From assembly GCA_046735115.1 (NCBI GenBank), contig JBKPSR010000012.1:47739-111738 (forward strand): 64,000 nucleotides of DNA, given 5' to 3'. The translations under genes and the position numbers were made by a program. Shown here one piece after another: positions 50,509-59,487 of this stretch. Numbering within the stretch: position 1 is the first letter of the stretch; the number at the start of each line of letters is the position of its first letter. This stretch comes from JACVRW01 sp046735115 (GTDB lineage Bacteria > Actinomycetota > Thermoleophilia > Solirubrobacterales > Thermoleophilaceae). The notes beneath the pieces were generated by a model. It was not told where the DNA came from. It did no database searches and was given only the letters and a program-made list of their open reading frames with translations.

Positions 50509-51272
50509 GGATCCTCGTCTGCGTGAAGCGCGTGCCGTTGACGGGCGGCAAGATGGTGCTCACTGCCGACGAGCAGGCGCTCGAGACGCGCCACCTCGGC
50601 TTCACGATCAGCCCGCACGAGGAGTGCGGAGTCGAGGAGGCGGTGCGGCTCGTGGAGCAGCACGGCGGCGACGTCACGGTGCTGACGCTCGGCCCGGCCG
50701 AGGCCGAGGAGCAGATCCGCGATTCGCTCGCGAACGGTGCCGACCGCGGGGTGCACCTCGTGACGGACGGCGAGGAGTGGGACCCGCAGGCGACGGCCGC
50801 GGCGATCGTCGCCGCGATCCAGGCCGGCGAGGGCGCCGGCGGCGAGTTCGACCTGATCGTGTTCGGTAACGAGTCGGCCGACTCCGGCAACTACCAGGTT
50901 GGCATCCGCGTCGCGTACGCGCTCGGGCGCCCGATCGCGACAAACCTAAAGGGACTGTCCCTTTACGACGGGCGTGTGCGGTGTGAGCAGGAAGTGCCCG
51001 GCGGTCGGGACATTTATGAGCTGCCGCTGCCGGCGGTGGTGAGCGTGCTGGAGGGGATCAACCTGCCGCGCTACCCGTCCGTCCCGGCGAAGCTGCGGGC
51101 GCGCTCGAAGCCGGTCGAGTCCTCGAACCCCGAGCGCCCGGCGCCGCGGCTCGAGAAGCTGCGCCTCGTCGTGCCGCCCGGTCAGGGCAAGCAGGCGGAG
51201 ATCCTCGGGAACGGCCCGGACGCGGCGCCGGCGGTGGTGGAGATGATGCGCGACATCGGGGTGGCCGGATGA
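50505..51272 (+). CDS. etfB: Electron transfer flavoprotein, beta subunit
   Basis: 255-residue ETF beta. The opening MRILVCVKRVPLTGGK and DLIVFGNESADSGNYQVGIRVAYALGRPIATNLKGL are characteristic. With EtfA it takes electrons from the upstream dehydrogenase. The start overlaps the DMGDH-like stop by 4 bp (ATGA). Codons around 50,945-50,966 (CTA AAG GGA CTG TCC CTT) form a 17-base palindrome and are unlike the GC-rich usage of the rest; the reading frame is kept. Confidence 0.92.
   Translation: MRILVCVKRVPLTGGKMVLTADEQALETRHLGFTISPHEECGVEEAVRLVEQHGGDVTVLTLGPAEAEEQIRDSLANGADRGVHLVTDGEEWDPQATAAAIVAAIQAGEGAGGEFDLIVFGNESADSGNYQVGIRVAYALGRPIATNLKGLSLYDGRVRCEQEVPGGRDIYELPLPAVVSVLEGINLPRYPSVPAKLRARSKPVESSNPERPAPRLEKLRLVVPPGQGKQAEILGNGPDAAPAVVEMMRDIGVAG
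50948..50964. repeat. GGGACTGTCCC palindrome, copy inside etfB
   Basis: AAAGGGAC-T-GTCCCTTT, perfect 8-bp arms around one base, encoding KGLSL in EtfB. It shares GGGACTGTCCCTT with the intergenic palindrome at 31.06 kb, read in reverse. Confidence 0.7.
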
Positions 51273-52198
51273 CCGTCCTCGTGCTCGTGGAGCCGGCCGA
51301 GGAGCTGTCGCTACAGGCGATATCGCTCGCTCGTGATCTCGGCGGACCGGTTCATGCCCTGAGCGTTGGCGATCCCGGTACGGAACTGGGCGCGTACGGC
51401 GTTGAAACGCTGCACGTCGTTCAGGACGATCGACTCTCCGCGTACGCTCCCGCGGCCTGGGCCGCCTGCCTCGACCAGCTCGTCAGCCAGGTGCAGCCGG
51501 ACGCCGTGATCGCGGCCGGCACCGACCGGGGCAATGAGGTGCTCGGCCATCTCGCCGCTCGCCGCGATCTGCCATTCGCCGCCAACTGCTTCGCCGTGGC
51601 CGGCGACGGGAGTGTTACGAGGGTTCGCTGGGGAGGAAGCCTGCTCGAGGAGGCACGCATCAACTCCGACCTGAAGATTCTCTCCGTTGCGCCTCACATG
51701 GTCGAGGCCACGACCGTGAACGGCGGAGTGGCGCAGGTGTCGGAGCTCGAGGCAGAGGTGGATGAGGCGGAGCTCGTCGTCCGCGTCGTCGAGCACGCCG
51801 AGACGCCGACGGCCGGCATCTCGCTCGCCGAGGCGAAGGTGGTGGTCAGCGGCGGCCGCGGCGTCGGCTCGGCCGAGGGCTTCGGGATCCTGGAGGAGCT
51901 CGCGGGGATGCTGAACGCGGCGGTCGGCTGCTCGCGTGTCGTCACCATGGCGGGCTGGCGCCCGCACACCGACCAGGTCGGCCAGACCGGGACCAAGGTC
52001 GCGCCGGACCTCTACATCGCGTGCGGCATCAGCGGCGCCACGCAGCACATCGCAGGCTGCAAGGGCGCGAAGAAGATCCTCGCCATCAACTCCGACGCGG
52101 AGGCGCCGATCCTCGCGAGCGCCGACTACGCCGTGATCGGCGACCTCACCGAGATCGTGCCGGCCATCACCGCCGAGCTCCGGAAGGCGCAGTCCTGA
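51269..52198 (+). CDS. etfA: Electron transfer flavoprotein, alpha subunit
   Basis: 309-residue ETF alpha. The C-terminal FAD domain is clear: VVVSGGRGVGSAEGFGILEELAGMLNAAVGCSRVVTMAGWRPHTDQVGQTGTKVAPDLYIACGISGATQHIAGCKGAKKILAINSDAEAPI. It overlaps etfB by 4 bp (ATGA). The heterodimer would carry electrons from the DMGDH-like enzyme to the Fe-S membrane protein encoded next. Confidence 0.93.
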   Translation: MTVLVLVEPAEELSLQAISLARDLGGPVHALSVGDPGTELGAYGVETLHVVQDDRLSAYAPAAWAACLDQLVSQVQPDAVIAAGTDRGNEVLGHLAARRDLPFAANCFAVAGDGSVTRVRWGGSLLEEARINSDLKILSVAPHMVEATTVNGGVAQVSELEAEVDEAELVVRVVEHAETPTAGISLAEAKVVVSGGRGVGSAEGFGILEELAGMLNAAVGCSRVVTMAGWRPHTDQVGQTGTKVAPDLYIACGISGATQHIAGCKGAKKILAINSDAEAPILASADYAVIGDLTEIVPAITAELRKAQS

Positions 52199-52307
52199 CG
52201 GTCAAGCCGAGAAAGGCGCGGTTCCCATAGACGTCGCGCTGGGAGCGCTCGCGGTCGCCGCGCTCCTCGCGGTCAGCGGCACGCTCTTCTACCGGCGCGC
52301 GCGCCTG

Positions 52308-54191
52308 TTGCTGGCGCTGGTCCGGCTCGGGAAGCCGGTGGAACGCTTCGACGACGTACCGGAGCGCGTGAGGAACGAGGCGGTGATCGTGCTCGGTCAG
52401 CGCAAGCTGCTCCAGCGGATCGTCCCCGGCCTGATCCACGCGGCGATCTTCTGGGGCTTCCTCGTCCTCTTCCCCACGATCGTCATAGCGTTGATCGGGG
52501 CGGTCGACAAGCACTCGACGCTGCCCTGGCTCGGCCACCAGGGGTGGTTCGCCTTCATGGTCGACCTGTTCGCGGTGCTGGTCCTCGCCGGGGTCATCGG
52601 CGCGCTGATCATCAGGAAGGTCCAGCGGCCAGCGCGCTTCGAGGGCAGCCACCTCGGCGAGGCCGACCTGATCCTCGCTCTGATCGCGGGGATCGTCACC
52701 ACGCTTTTGCTCTGGCACGCCTCGCGGATCGCGCTGGGCCTGAATGAGTGGCCCAAGGGCGCCTCACCGGTGTCGAACGCGCTCTCCCACCTGTTCGGCG
52801 ACGGCGACGTGACCGAGGTGCTCGAACGCGTCTTCGTCTGGGCCCACATCCTCATCATCCTCAGCTTCCTCGCCTACCTCCCGCACTCGAAGCACCTTCA
52901 CATCGCGACCGCCGCCTTCAACGTCTACTTCACGCGCACTCGCGCGCGCGGCCGGCTCGAGCCGCTCCGCTTCGACGTGCCCGAGGAGGAGATGCGCTTC
53001 GGCGCAGGCACGGCGCCCGACCTCACCTGGAAGCAGATGCTCGACACGTTCTCGTGCACGGAGTGCGGCCGTTGCCAGGACGTGTGCCCGGCATGGGCCA
53101 CCGGCAAGGAGCTCTCGCCCAAGCTGCTGATCATGGCGCTCCGCGACCAGGTCTTCGAGGAGGGCCCGAAGCTGATCCGCGGCGAGGACGGGTTCGAGCC
53201 GTCGCCGCTCGTGCCGAACGCGGTCACCGACAACGTGGTGTGGGACTGCGTCACCTGCGGGGCCTGCGTGCGCGAGTGCCCCGTGTCGATCGAGCACGTG
53301 GACCACATCGTGGATCTGCGCCGGCACCTCGTGATGATGGACTCGTCGTTCCCGGCCGAGTCGGAGCAGATGCTGCGCGACGTCGAGCGCGCCTCCAACC
53401 CGTGGGGCAAGCCGCAGACGGAGCGCGCCGACTGGGCGGCCGAGCTGGGCGTGCGGGTGCTGGAGCCGGGCGAGCCGCCGCCCGAGGTCCTCTACTGGGT
53501 CGGCTGCGCGGCGTCGTTCGACGAGCGCGCCCGGACCGCGGCGCAGTCGACGGCGAAGCTGCTCAAGGCCGCGGGCGTGGACTTCGCGGTCCTCGGGCCG
53601 CGCGAGTCGTGCACGGGCGATCCGGCTCGGCGGATCGGCAACGAGTACCTGTTCCAGGCCCACGCCGAGCAGAACGTGTCGACGCTGAACGAGGCCGGCG
53701 TCACCAAGATCGTTGCCAGCTGCCCGCACTGCTTCAACACGATCGGGAACGAGTACCCAGACTTCGGCGGAAGCTACGAGGTCGTGCACCACACCGAGCT
53801 GCTCGCCGACCTGATGCGCGAGGGGAAGCTGAAGCCCGAGGGCGACGGGCGCTCGATCACCTACCACGACTCCTGCTACCTCGCCCGGCACAACGACGTG
53901 CGCGCCGACCCGCGCGCGATCGTCGAGGCCGTCGGCACGCCGATCGAGATGGAGCGCCGCGAGGAGCGCACCTTCTGCTGCGGCGCCGGCGGCGCCCACA
54001 TGTGGATGGAGGAGCGCGCCGGCGCGATCAACGAGGAGCGCGTGCGCGAGGCGGCCGAGACCGGCGCCGAGACGCTCGCGGTGGCGTGCCCGTTCTGTAC
54101 GGTGATGCTCGACGACGGCGTGAAGTCCCGCGGCGACGACCTGCGCGTCGTGGACGTCTCGACGCTCCTCGCCGAGTCGCTCGAGCCGTAG
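52308..54191 (+). CDS. DgcB-like membrane Fe-S oxidoreductase
   Basis: Membrane and Fe-S protein that probably passes ETF electrons to quinone. Four to five N-terminal spans (e.g. GLIHAAIFWGFLVLFPTIVIALIG), two 4Fe-4S motifs (CTECGRCQDVCP, CVTCGACVRECP), and two CCG domains (YWVGCAASF, SCPHCFNTIG, YHDSCYLARHN, FCCGAGGAHMW, CPFCTVML). The listed TTG is the first standard start, but a first span, VALGALAVAALLAVSG, precedes it in frame; the expected Met position (52227) is ATA. A non-standard ATA start or a mutated start is possible. Confidence 0.85.
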   Translation: MLALVRLGKPVERFDDVPERVRNEAVIVLGQRKLLQRIVPGLIHAAIFWGFLVLFPTIVIALIGAVDKHSTLPWLGHQGWFAFMVDLFAVLVLAGVIGALIIRKVQRPARFEGSHLGEADLILALIAGIVTTLLLWHASRIALGLNEWPKGASPVSNALSHLFGDGDVTEVLERVFVWAHILIILSFLAYLPHSKHLHIATAAFNVYFTRTRARGRLEPLRFDVPEEEMRFGAGTAPDLTWKQMLDTFSCTECGRCQDVCPAWATGKELSPKLLIMALRDQVFEEGPKLIRGEDGFEPSPLVPNAVTDNVVWDCVTCGACVRECPVSIEHVDHIVDLRRHLVMMDSSFPAESEQMLRDVERASNPWGKPQTERADWAAELGVRVLEPGEPPPEVLYWVGCAASFDERARTAAQSTAKLLKAAGVDFAVLGPRESCTGDPARRIGNEYLFQAHAEQNVSTLNEAGVTKIVASCPHCFNTIGNEYPDFGGSYEVVHHTELLADLMREGKLKPEGDGRSITYHDSCYLARHNDVRADPRAIVEAVGTPIEMERREERTFCCGAGGAHMWMEERAGAINEERVREAAETGAETLAVACPFCTVMLDDGVKSRGDDLRVVDVSTLLAESLEP

Positions 54192-54194
54192 AGC

Positions 54195-55337
54195 TCAGGC
54201 GGCCGCGATGAGGTTCAGATACTCGTTGGCGAAGTCGACGCGGAACTCAGCCCAGAGCGGCAGGTGGTCGGACATCTGGTAGGTCCGCCAGGTCTTGAAC
54301 TGCGACTTCTCCGCGGCCTTGGTCGCCGGCTCCTTGGGCGACTTCTTCCCCTCGTCATGGCGCTTCTTGATGTACGCGGCGATCTCCGGCCGGTACTCGT
54401 CCGCGTCGCCGTCGGTGAAGACGTGCTGGTAGTAGTCGAAGGCGCCCGCCTGGCCGGTGCTCTCGAAGCGCTCACCGCGCGCGCGGAACGCGATCTGGTC
54501 GTACTTCTTGTCCTTGGCGACGTTCGAGCCGGGGATGTGCTGCACGCCCTCCGGGACGCTGAAGCCACCGTCCTTGGTCAGCGCGAGCATGGTGTCGTCC
54601 GTGTCGCTGAAGATGTTGAAGTCGCCCAGCACGATGAAGTTGCGGATGTGCTCCTTCGGGTCGTCGGTGCGCTCGCGCAGAAAGCGTGCGACCTGCTTGA
54701 TCTCCTCCACCCGGGCAACGGGCTCCGCGGACTTGTCGCCGTAGAGGATGTGCACCGTGGCGAGCACGAACTTCGTCCACCCGACCTGGAAGGCGGCCAT
54801 CAGCGGCGTCCGCGCGACCTGCTGAGCCGGGATGTCCGGCGGCTTCTTCTTCTCGCCGGGCTTCTTCTTCGGCTCGATCGCTGGAAGGACGAGCTCGCCG
54901 GCGATGCCGAGGAAGTTCACCTTGCGGCTGTCGTAGAGGAAGGCGAGCCGCTCCTGATTGCCGGCCCTCCCGCGCGTGACGTCCGAGACGAGGAAGCGCC
55001 AGTCTCGGCCGAGCCGGGACTCGAGCACCCCGAGCGCCCCGAGGTTCGCCCGAACCTCCTGGAGGGCGACGAGATCGAAGCGGTCGACGATTTCGGCGAT
55101 GTACTCGTAGCTCTCCGGCAGTCGCTCACCCCAGCTCTCCGAGTCGAACTCGCGCAGGTTCCAGGTGGCGAGCATCAGCGTCTCGAGCCGCCGCGGCGGC
55201 GGCGCGCTGGGCCCTTCGGTCAGGCCGGTGCGCAGCTTGAGGAGCCGTTCCGCCGCCCGCTTGCGGGCCACCGGGTGCTCGCGCCAGTACGGCGAGAGCA
55301 TGGTGCCCTTCGGGTTCATATCCGCGTAGTAGGGCAC
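54195..55337 (-). CDS. Endonuclease/exonuclease/phosphatase-family protein
   Basis: 380 residues of the EEP fold: MLATWNLREFDSESWG (metal Asn), DLVALQEVRANLGAL (metal Glu), LATVHILYGD (His), NFIVLGDFNIFSD (Asp-Asn) and MSDHLPLWAEF (final Asp-His). A Lys-rich insert (EPKKKPGEKKKPPDIP) is unusual. Substrate, DNA or phosphoester, is not readable. GTG start at 55337. Convergent with the Fe-S gene and 44 bp upstream of MTHFR-like 2's stop on the same strand. Confidence 0.83.
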   Translation of the reverse strand: MPYYADMNPKGTMLSPYWREHPVARKRAAERLLKLRTGLTEGPSAPPPRRLETLMLATWNLREFDSESWGERLPESYEYIAEIVDRFDLVALQEVRANLGALGVLESRLGRDWRFLVSDVTRGRAGNQERLAFLYDSRKVNFLGIAGELVLPAIEPKKKPGEKKKPPDIPAQQVARTPLMAAFQVGWTKFVLATVHILYGDKSAEPVARVEEIKQVARFLRERTDDPKEHIRNFIVLGDFNIFSDTDDTMLALTKDGGFSVPEGVQHIPGSNVAKDKKYDQIAFRARGERFESTGQAGAFDYYQHVFTDGDADEYRPEIAAYIKKRHDEGKKSPKEPATKAAEKSQFKTWRTYQMSDHLPLWAEFRVDFANEYLNLIAAA

Positions 55338-55381
55338 GATCCTGATTCAAACCGGATCGTCCGCGGCCTGTCAAGGCGCGG

Positions 55382-56260
55382 TCAGGCAGCGCTCAGGCGG
55401 TCGATCGTCCGGCGCCGCCAGCGCTCCGTCCGGCCCACCTCGTTGAAGGTGTAGAGATGGAAGCCGGGAACGTTCGCCCCCGGGTCGGCGACGACCGGCG
55501 CCAGGTCGCGCAGGAGCCTGTCCGGCTTGAACTGACGGGTGAGCACGCGCGCGAGCACGTGGCGGTTGTGGCGGAGGAAGCGCGTGGATTCGCCCATGCC
55601 GATCTTCATCGTGATCCGGACCAGCTTCCCGTAGTCCACGGAGCCGGGCATGCCGATCCAGATCGGCAGGTGCGTGCCGCGCGCGCGGACGTTCCTGATC
55701 CAGCCGTCGATCGTCTCGGGCTCGAAGCAGAGCTGGCTGATGATGTCGGTCGCCATCTCGGCCTTCGCGAACATCGCCCGGATGGTCTCCTCGTCTGAGA
55801 TCAGGTGGTGGCTCTCCGGGTAGCCGGTGATGCCGATCCGGTGGAAGTGGGTCCGCGCCTCCCCCATCGCCATCAGCAGATCGGCGGCGCTCTGGAACTC
55901 GCCAGGCTCGGTGGCGTCGCCCGCCGGCACGAACAGCTCGCGCACACCCGCCTCGCGCAGCCGGGCGAGCAGCTCCTCGAGGTGGCCGCGGTCGCGCACC
56001 ATCCGCGCCGACAGGTGCGGCACGACGGGGTAGCCGGCCGCGGCGAGCCGCTCGCTCAGCCGAAGCGTGGCCTCGAGCCCCTTGCGCGGAGAGGCGGTCA
56101 CGGTGACCTTGAGGTCGGTCGAGAGGTGCTCCCTGACCTGGTCCTCGACGCCGTCCAGCGGGAGGATCTCGAAGCGCGGGTGCCGGAGCAGGTCGGCGAG
56201 AACACGGTCGCGGCCGGCCACGGCCGGCCGATCGTGGACGCGTCCTGCGCTTGCCCACAT
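55382..56260 (-). CDS. Methylenetetrahydrofolate reductase-like protein 2
   Basis: 292 residues, paralogue of the MTHFR-like protein at 46 kb: ILPLDGVEDQVREHL, KVTVTASPRKGLEATLRLSERLAAAGY, VVPHLSARMVRDRGHLEEL, GITGYPESHHLISDEET and ATDIISQLCFEPETIDGWI. The barrel is complete. The ATG directly abuts operator site 3 (CAGG-ATG), so the transcript may be leaderless or very short. Divergent from the GntR gene across the same operator. Confidence 0.83.
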   Translation of the reverse strand: MWASAGRVHDRPAVAGRDRVLADLLRHPRFEILPLDGVEDQVREHLSTDLKVTVTASPRKGLEATLRLSERLAAAGYPVVPHLSARMVRDRGHLEELLARLREAGVRELFVPAGDATEPGEFQSAADLLMAMGEARTHFHRIGITGYPESHHLISDEETIRAMFAKAEMATDIISQLCFEPETIDGWIRNVRARGTHLPIWIGMPGSVDYGKLVRITMKIGMGESTRFLRHNRHVLARVLTRQFKPDRLLRDLAPVVADPGANVPGFHLYTFNEVGRTERWRRRTIDRLSAA

Positions 56261-56274
56261 CCTGATATATCAGG
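56261..56274. promoter_or_regulatory. Regulon palindrome site 3
   Basis: CCTGATATATCAGG between the divergent MTHFR-like 2 and GntR genes; identical to site 1. Its place suggests autoregulation of the GntR gene and control of MTHFR-like 2 together. Confidence 0.82.
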
Positions 56275-56306
56275 CTACCAGTGCCGTAAAATCCGGTTCG
56301 AACGCG

Positions 56307-56990
56307 ATGGCCGCCGAACCATCGACTCCCACGGTCTCCGACGCGACGGCCACGCGGCTCGTCGCGGAGCGCGCGTACGTGGAACTGCGCGACCGGATCG
56401 TCACGCTGCATCTGCCGCCCGGGACCGTGCTGCGTGAGGACGAGCTCATGCAGGTGATGGGCATCGGCCGCACCCCGCTCCGCGAGGCGGTGAAGCGCCT
56501 CGCGCTCGAGAACCTCGTCGAGGTGCAGCCGCGCCGCGGCACGTTCGTCTCGGCCGTCGCGGCCGCCGACATCCAGAACATCACCGAGGTCCGCGCCGAG
56601 CTCGAGGCGTACGCCGCCGAGCTCGCTGCCAACCGGCTCGACCCGGAGATGCGAGCGAAGGGGGAGCGGCTCCTCCAGGAGCTCCAGGACCTGGACGGAG
56701 GTGGCGACCAGGAGGGGCTCATGCGCTTCGACGAGCGGATCCACCGCTTCACCTGGGCTGCCGCCCGTAACCCCTACCTGACCGAGACGCTCGAGCGCTT
56801 CTTCACCCACTCGCTGCGCATCTGGTACCTCGTGCTCGACCGGGTGCCCACCCTCGGCCACGCCGTCCACGACCAGACGCAGCTGCTGGAGGCGATCCTC
56901 GACCGGAACGGCCCGCACGCGCGCACGATCATGCACGAGCACGTGCTCGCCTTCCAGCGCGCGATCCTCGCCGCGTTCAGCCGGAGCTAA
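56307..56990 (+). CDS. GntR-family regulator with FCD ligand domain
   Basis: 227 residues. The N-terminal GntR winged helix (VAERAYVELRDRIVTLHLPPGTVLREDELMQVMGIGRTPLREAVKRLALENLVEVQPRRGTFVSAV) is followed by an FCD helical domain (ITEVRAELEAYAAELAANRLDPEM, RFDERIHRFTWAAARNPYL, DQTQLLEAIL) with metal-binding Asp/His. FCD regulators bind short palindromes; the 14-bp site 3 lies 32 bp upstream. It is the probable regulator of the island, responding to an organic acid or methylated amine. Confidence 0.92.
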   Translation: MAAEPSTPTVSDATATRLVAERAYVELRDRIVTLHLPPGTVLREDELMQVMGIGRTPLREAVKRLALENLVEVQPRRGTFVSAVAAADIQNITEVRAELEAYAAELAANRLDPEMRAKGERLLQELQDLDGGGDQEGLMRFDERIHRFTWAAARNPYLTETLERFFTHSLRIWYLVLDRVPTLGHAVHDQTQLLEAILDRNGPHARTIMHEHVLAFQRAILAAFSRS

Positions 56991-57612
56991 CGCCGCCGGG
57001 GGCCCAGACCTGGGAGGCGCGCAGCCGCTTGGCCGCGCCGGTGAGCGCGCGCACAGTTCCATGTCCACGGGCCTCGAGGTGGGTGGCCATCGCGAGGAAG
57101 ACCTGCGCAGCCGTCAGCGTGTCGCCCTCCGCCGTGTGGGGCCGGTGCGACGGCACACCGAGCGCGGCCGCGATCGTGCCCAGGCTGCACGTGCCGGGGT
57201 CGCTGCCCCCGTCGTCCACGGTCAGGACCCGCCAGAGGAGCGCCGTGTCGGCGATCCGCCGCGGCAGCGGGCAGCCCGCCTTCGCGAGGAACGTGCGCTC
57301 CACCCACTGGGCATGCACCACGGGAATGCGCCCGGGCAGCAGCGCCCTCAGCGGCTCGAGCGCCTCGGGGGCCGTCGGCGCCTCCGTCAGGTCGCGATCG
57401 CGCAGCCCGTGTATCTCGGTGGAGCTCCCGGTCGAGGCTGCGTGGGGTCGCACCAGCCCGCACACGGCGTCCGCCGCGACGATGCGAGCCGACTCGATCG
57501 GTATACCAGCAAACGAGATCACCTCGTCGCGGTCAGGGTCGAGCCCCGTGGTCTCGACGTCGATCGCGACGAAGCGCGCGTCCCGCCACGTGGGGTTGGC
57601 CAAGAGCCTCAC
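56977..57612 (-). CDS. DnaQ-like 3'-5' exonuclease
   Basis: 211 residues of the DEDDh fold: FVAIDVETTGLDPDRDEVISFAGIPI (metal Asp-Glu), the middle VVHAQWVERTFL where an aspartate is usual but Glu stands, and HTAEGDTLTAAQ (His-Asp). It may be a polymerase-associated or stand-alone exonuclease. GTG 57612 overlaps the DUF294 gene stop by 4 bp (GTGA); the frame also opens at 57618. Pairing with a DUF294/CBS protein is common in actinobacteria. Confidence 0.85.
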   Translation of the reverse strand: MRLLANPTWRDARFVAIDVETTGLDPDRDEVISFAGIPIESARIVAADAVCGLVRPHAASTGSSTEIHGLRDRDLTEAPTAPEALEPLRALLPGRIPVVHAQWVERTFLAKAGCPLPRRIADTALLWRVLTVDDGGSDPGTCSLGTIAAALGVPSHRPHTAEGDTLTAAQVFLAMATHLEARGHGTVRALTGAAKRLRASQVWAPGGVSSG

Positions 57613-59450
57613 GGCCACTGCTCGAGCTTCGCCTCGACCGACCGCTGCAGGTGGGCGACGGTCCGGAACGCCTCCTTGAGCGACGTCCTCGTCACGGGCG
57701 TGAGGCGCCCCGGCTGGATCAGGTTGTCAGGCCGCTCGCCGGCCCGGAGCTGCTCCACCTGGTGCTCCATGCGGAGCGAGGAGAACAGCTCGAACGCCTC
57801 ACGCAGGCGCGCGGCGTCCTGGGGGCTGAGCGTCCCGGCCTCCGCCGATGCCTTCAGCCGCGATCGCGTGGAAGCCGCGCTCACGCCGGCGGCCAGGCCG
57901 CTCCAGCGAGCCAGCGCCTCGACCGGCACGAGCCCGCGCCGCTTGATGTCGAGCACGCCCTTGCGCTCGCCGCCGGAATGGAGCACGAGGTTCCGGAAGA
58001 AGCCGGTCGGAGGTCGCTGGGCGATTGCGGCGGCGGCCAGTCTCCGGAGCATCAGCCGGCGGTTCGGCGCCCGCGCGAACGCCTTCGCGATTCGATCGGC
58101 GGCGTCGGTCCGCCCCCAGACCGGATCGCTCTCGACCACGACCGAAAGCAGCATGAGGCCGCGGTCCTGGTCGGGGTGCTCGACCCACTGCGTGGCCGCA
58201 CGCTCCCACTCCTCGATCGAGCGCGCGAACAGCGGATTGGAGGCCACGACCGTGTTGGTGTCCGGCGGGAAGCCGCATGCCTCGAGCCCGTCCAGCACGC
58301 GCTTCGCGAGCCCGATCATCGCGCGGCGCAGCTCCATGTCGTCGTCGGGCCCGTCCCAGGCGGTGGCGCAGTCGACGTCGGAGCTCGGGAACGCCTCGAA
58401 GCGCGCGAAGCTCCCCGTGGCCAGCCAGGTGTACGGGACCACCGGGACGCCCAGGTCCGCGTGAGCGAACTCGATTAGCTTTCGAGTGACCGCGTCGTGG
58501 ACGCTCGTGATCGCGCGGCTGATCGCGCCGGCGGGCAGGGCGGCGTCGAACAGCGCGATAACGGTGTCGGGAAGAGCGGACGCGGCCCGGACCAGCTGGT
58601 CCACGTCGGTGCTGCGCGCCACGTCTGCCTGGAGGCGAAACGGCGCCCGCTGCTCGTTCGCCATCAGGTCCACGTCGTCGAGAACGCCCAGGAGCCGGCG
58701 GCCTGGGCTCAGCACCGGCAGGTGCCGGATGCCGTGGGCCAGCATCTCGAGCAGCGCCTCAGTGCCCATGCGGTCGGCGGAGACCGTCCACGCCGGCGCG
58801 GTCATCACCTCGGCCAGTCGCGTGTCCGGGCCGACGCCCGCGGCCACGACACGGGTTCGGATATCCCGGTCCGTGACGATCCCGAGGCCGTTGCCCGTGT
58901 CGACGACCACGCAGGTCGCGCCCGCGTCGGCCATCCGCCTGGCCGCCTCCTGCACGGCCATGTCGGGCGGGCACACGAGGGCGGGAGCCCTGATCAGCTC
59001 CGCGACCGGCCTGCCGGCCGACGAGAGCGGCAGGTCGCGGTCGTACCCGGCGAGCAGGCGGACGCGGCTCGCCATCCGCTCGACCATGAAGCGCACCGAG
59101 GCCGGGTGCTCGAGCACCGGCCGCAGCACGTCCGCCGGGATCCGGTAGACGAGCGTGTCCTCGGCCGCACGCGCCACGAAGCCGGGGCCCGCGTCGGACA
59201 CCAGCGAGACGAACCCGAACATCTCGCCCTCTCCGATCAGGTCCAGCAGCCGGCCCTCCTCGAGCAGAAGCTCGACCGATCCGCGCCTCACGACGTAGCC
59301 GTGCGCGACCGGGGCGTCGGGGCTCGCGATGATCGGCGCGCGCGCCGCGTGGAACTCGATCTCCGCGCTCCCGGCAACCGTCTCGAGCGTCTCGTCGTCG
59401 AGGCTGTCGAAGGGCGGATGGTTGCGGAGAAATTCGGCTATGTCCTGCAT
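57609..59450 (-). CDS. Cyclic nucleotide-binding / CBS / DUF294 nucleotidyltransferase-like protein
   Basis: 613 residues. Order: cNMP-binding-like beta barrel (about 5-125, YVVRRGSVELLLEEGRLLDLIGEGEMFG), two CBS repeats (about 150-270, APALVCPPDMAVQEAARRMADAG and APAWTVSADRMGTEALLEMLAHG), and a C-terminal DUF294 nucleotidyltransferase fold (WLATGSFARFEAFPSSDVDCA) with GS..D..D metal residues. It probably senses a nucleotide and modifies or signals. ATG at 59450. Divergent from betB and coupled to the exonuclease gene. Confidence 0.85.
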   Translation of the reverse strand: MQDIAEFLRNHPPFDSLDDETLETVAGSAEIEFHAARAPIIASPDAPVAHGYVVRRGSVELLLEEGRLLDLIGEGEMFGFVSLVSDAGPGFVARAAEDTLVYRIPADVLRPVLEHPASVRFMVERMASRVRLLAGYDRDLPLSSAGRPVAELIRAPALVCPPDMAVQEAARRMADAGATCVVVDTGNGLGIVTDRDIRTRVVAAGVGPDTRLAEVMTAPAWTVSADRMGTEALLEMLAHGIRHLPVLSPGRRLLGVLDDVDLMANEQRAPFRLQADVARSTDVDQLVRAASALPDTVIALFDAALPAGAISRAITSVHDAVTRKLIEFAHADLGVPVVPYTWLATGSFARFEAFPSSDVDCATAWDGPDDDMELRRAMIGLAKRVLDGLEACGFPPDTNTVVASNPLFARSIEEWERAATQWVEHPDQDRGLMLLSVVVESDPVWGRTDAADRIAKAFARAPNRRLMLRRLAAAAIAQRPPTGFFRNLVLHSGGERKGVLDIKRRGLVPVEALARWSGLAAGVSAASTRSRLKASAEAGTLSPQDAARLREAFELFSSLRMEHQVEQLRAGERPDNLIQPGRLTPVTRTSLKEAFRTVAHLQRSVEAKLEQWP

Positions 59451-59487
59451 TTGACTCGTAATCGCGCCGCTGAGATGCTCGCACGCC

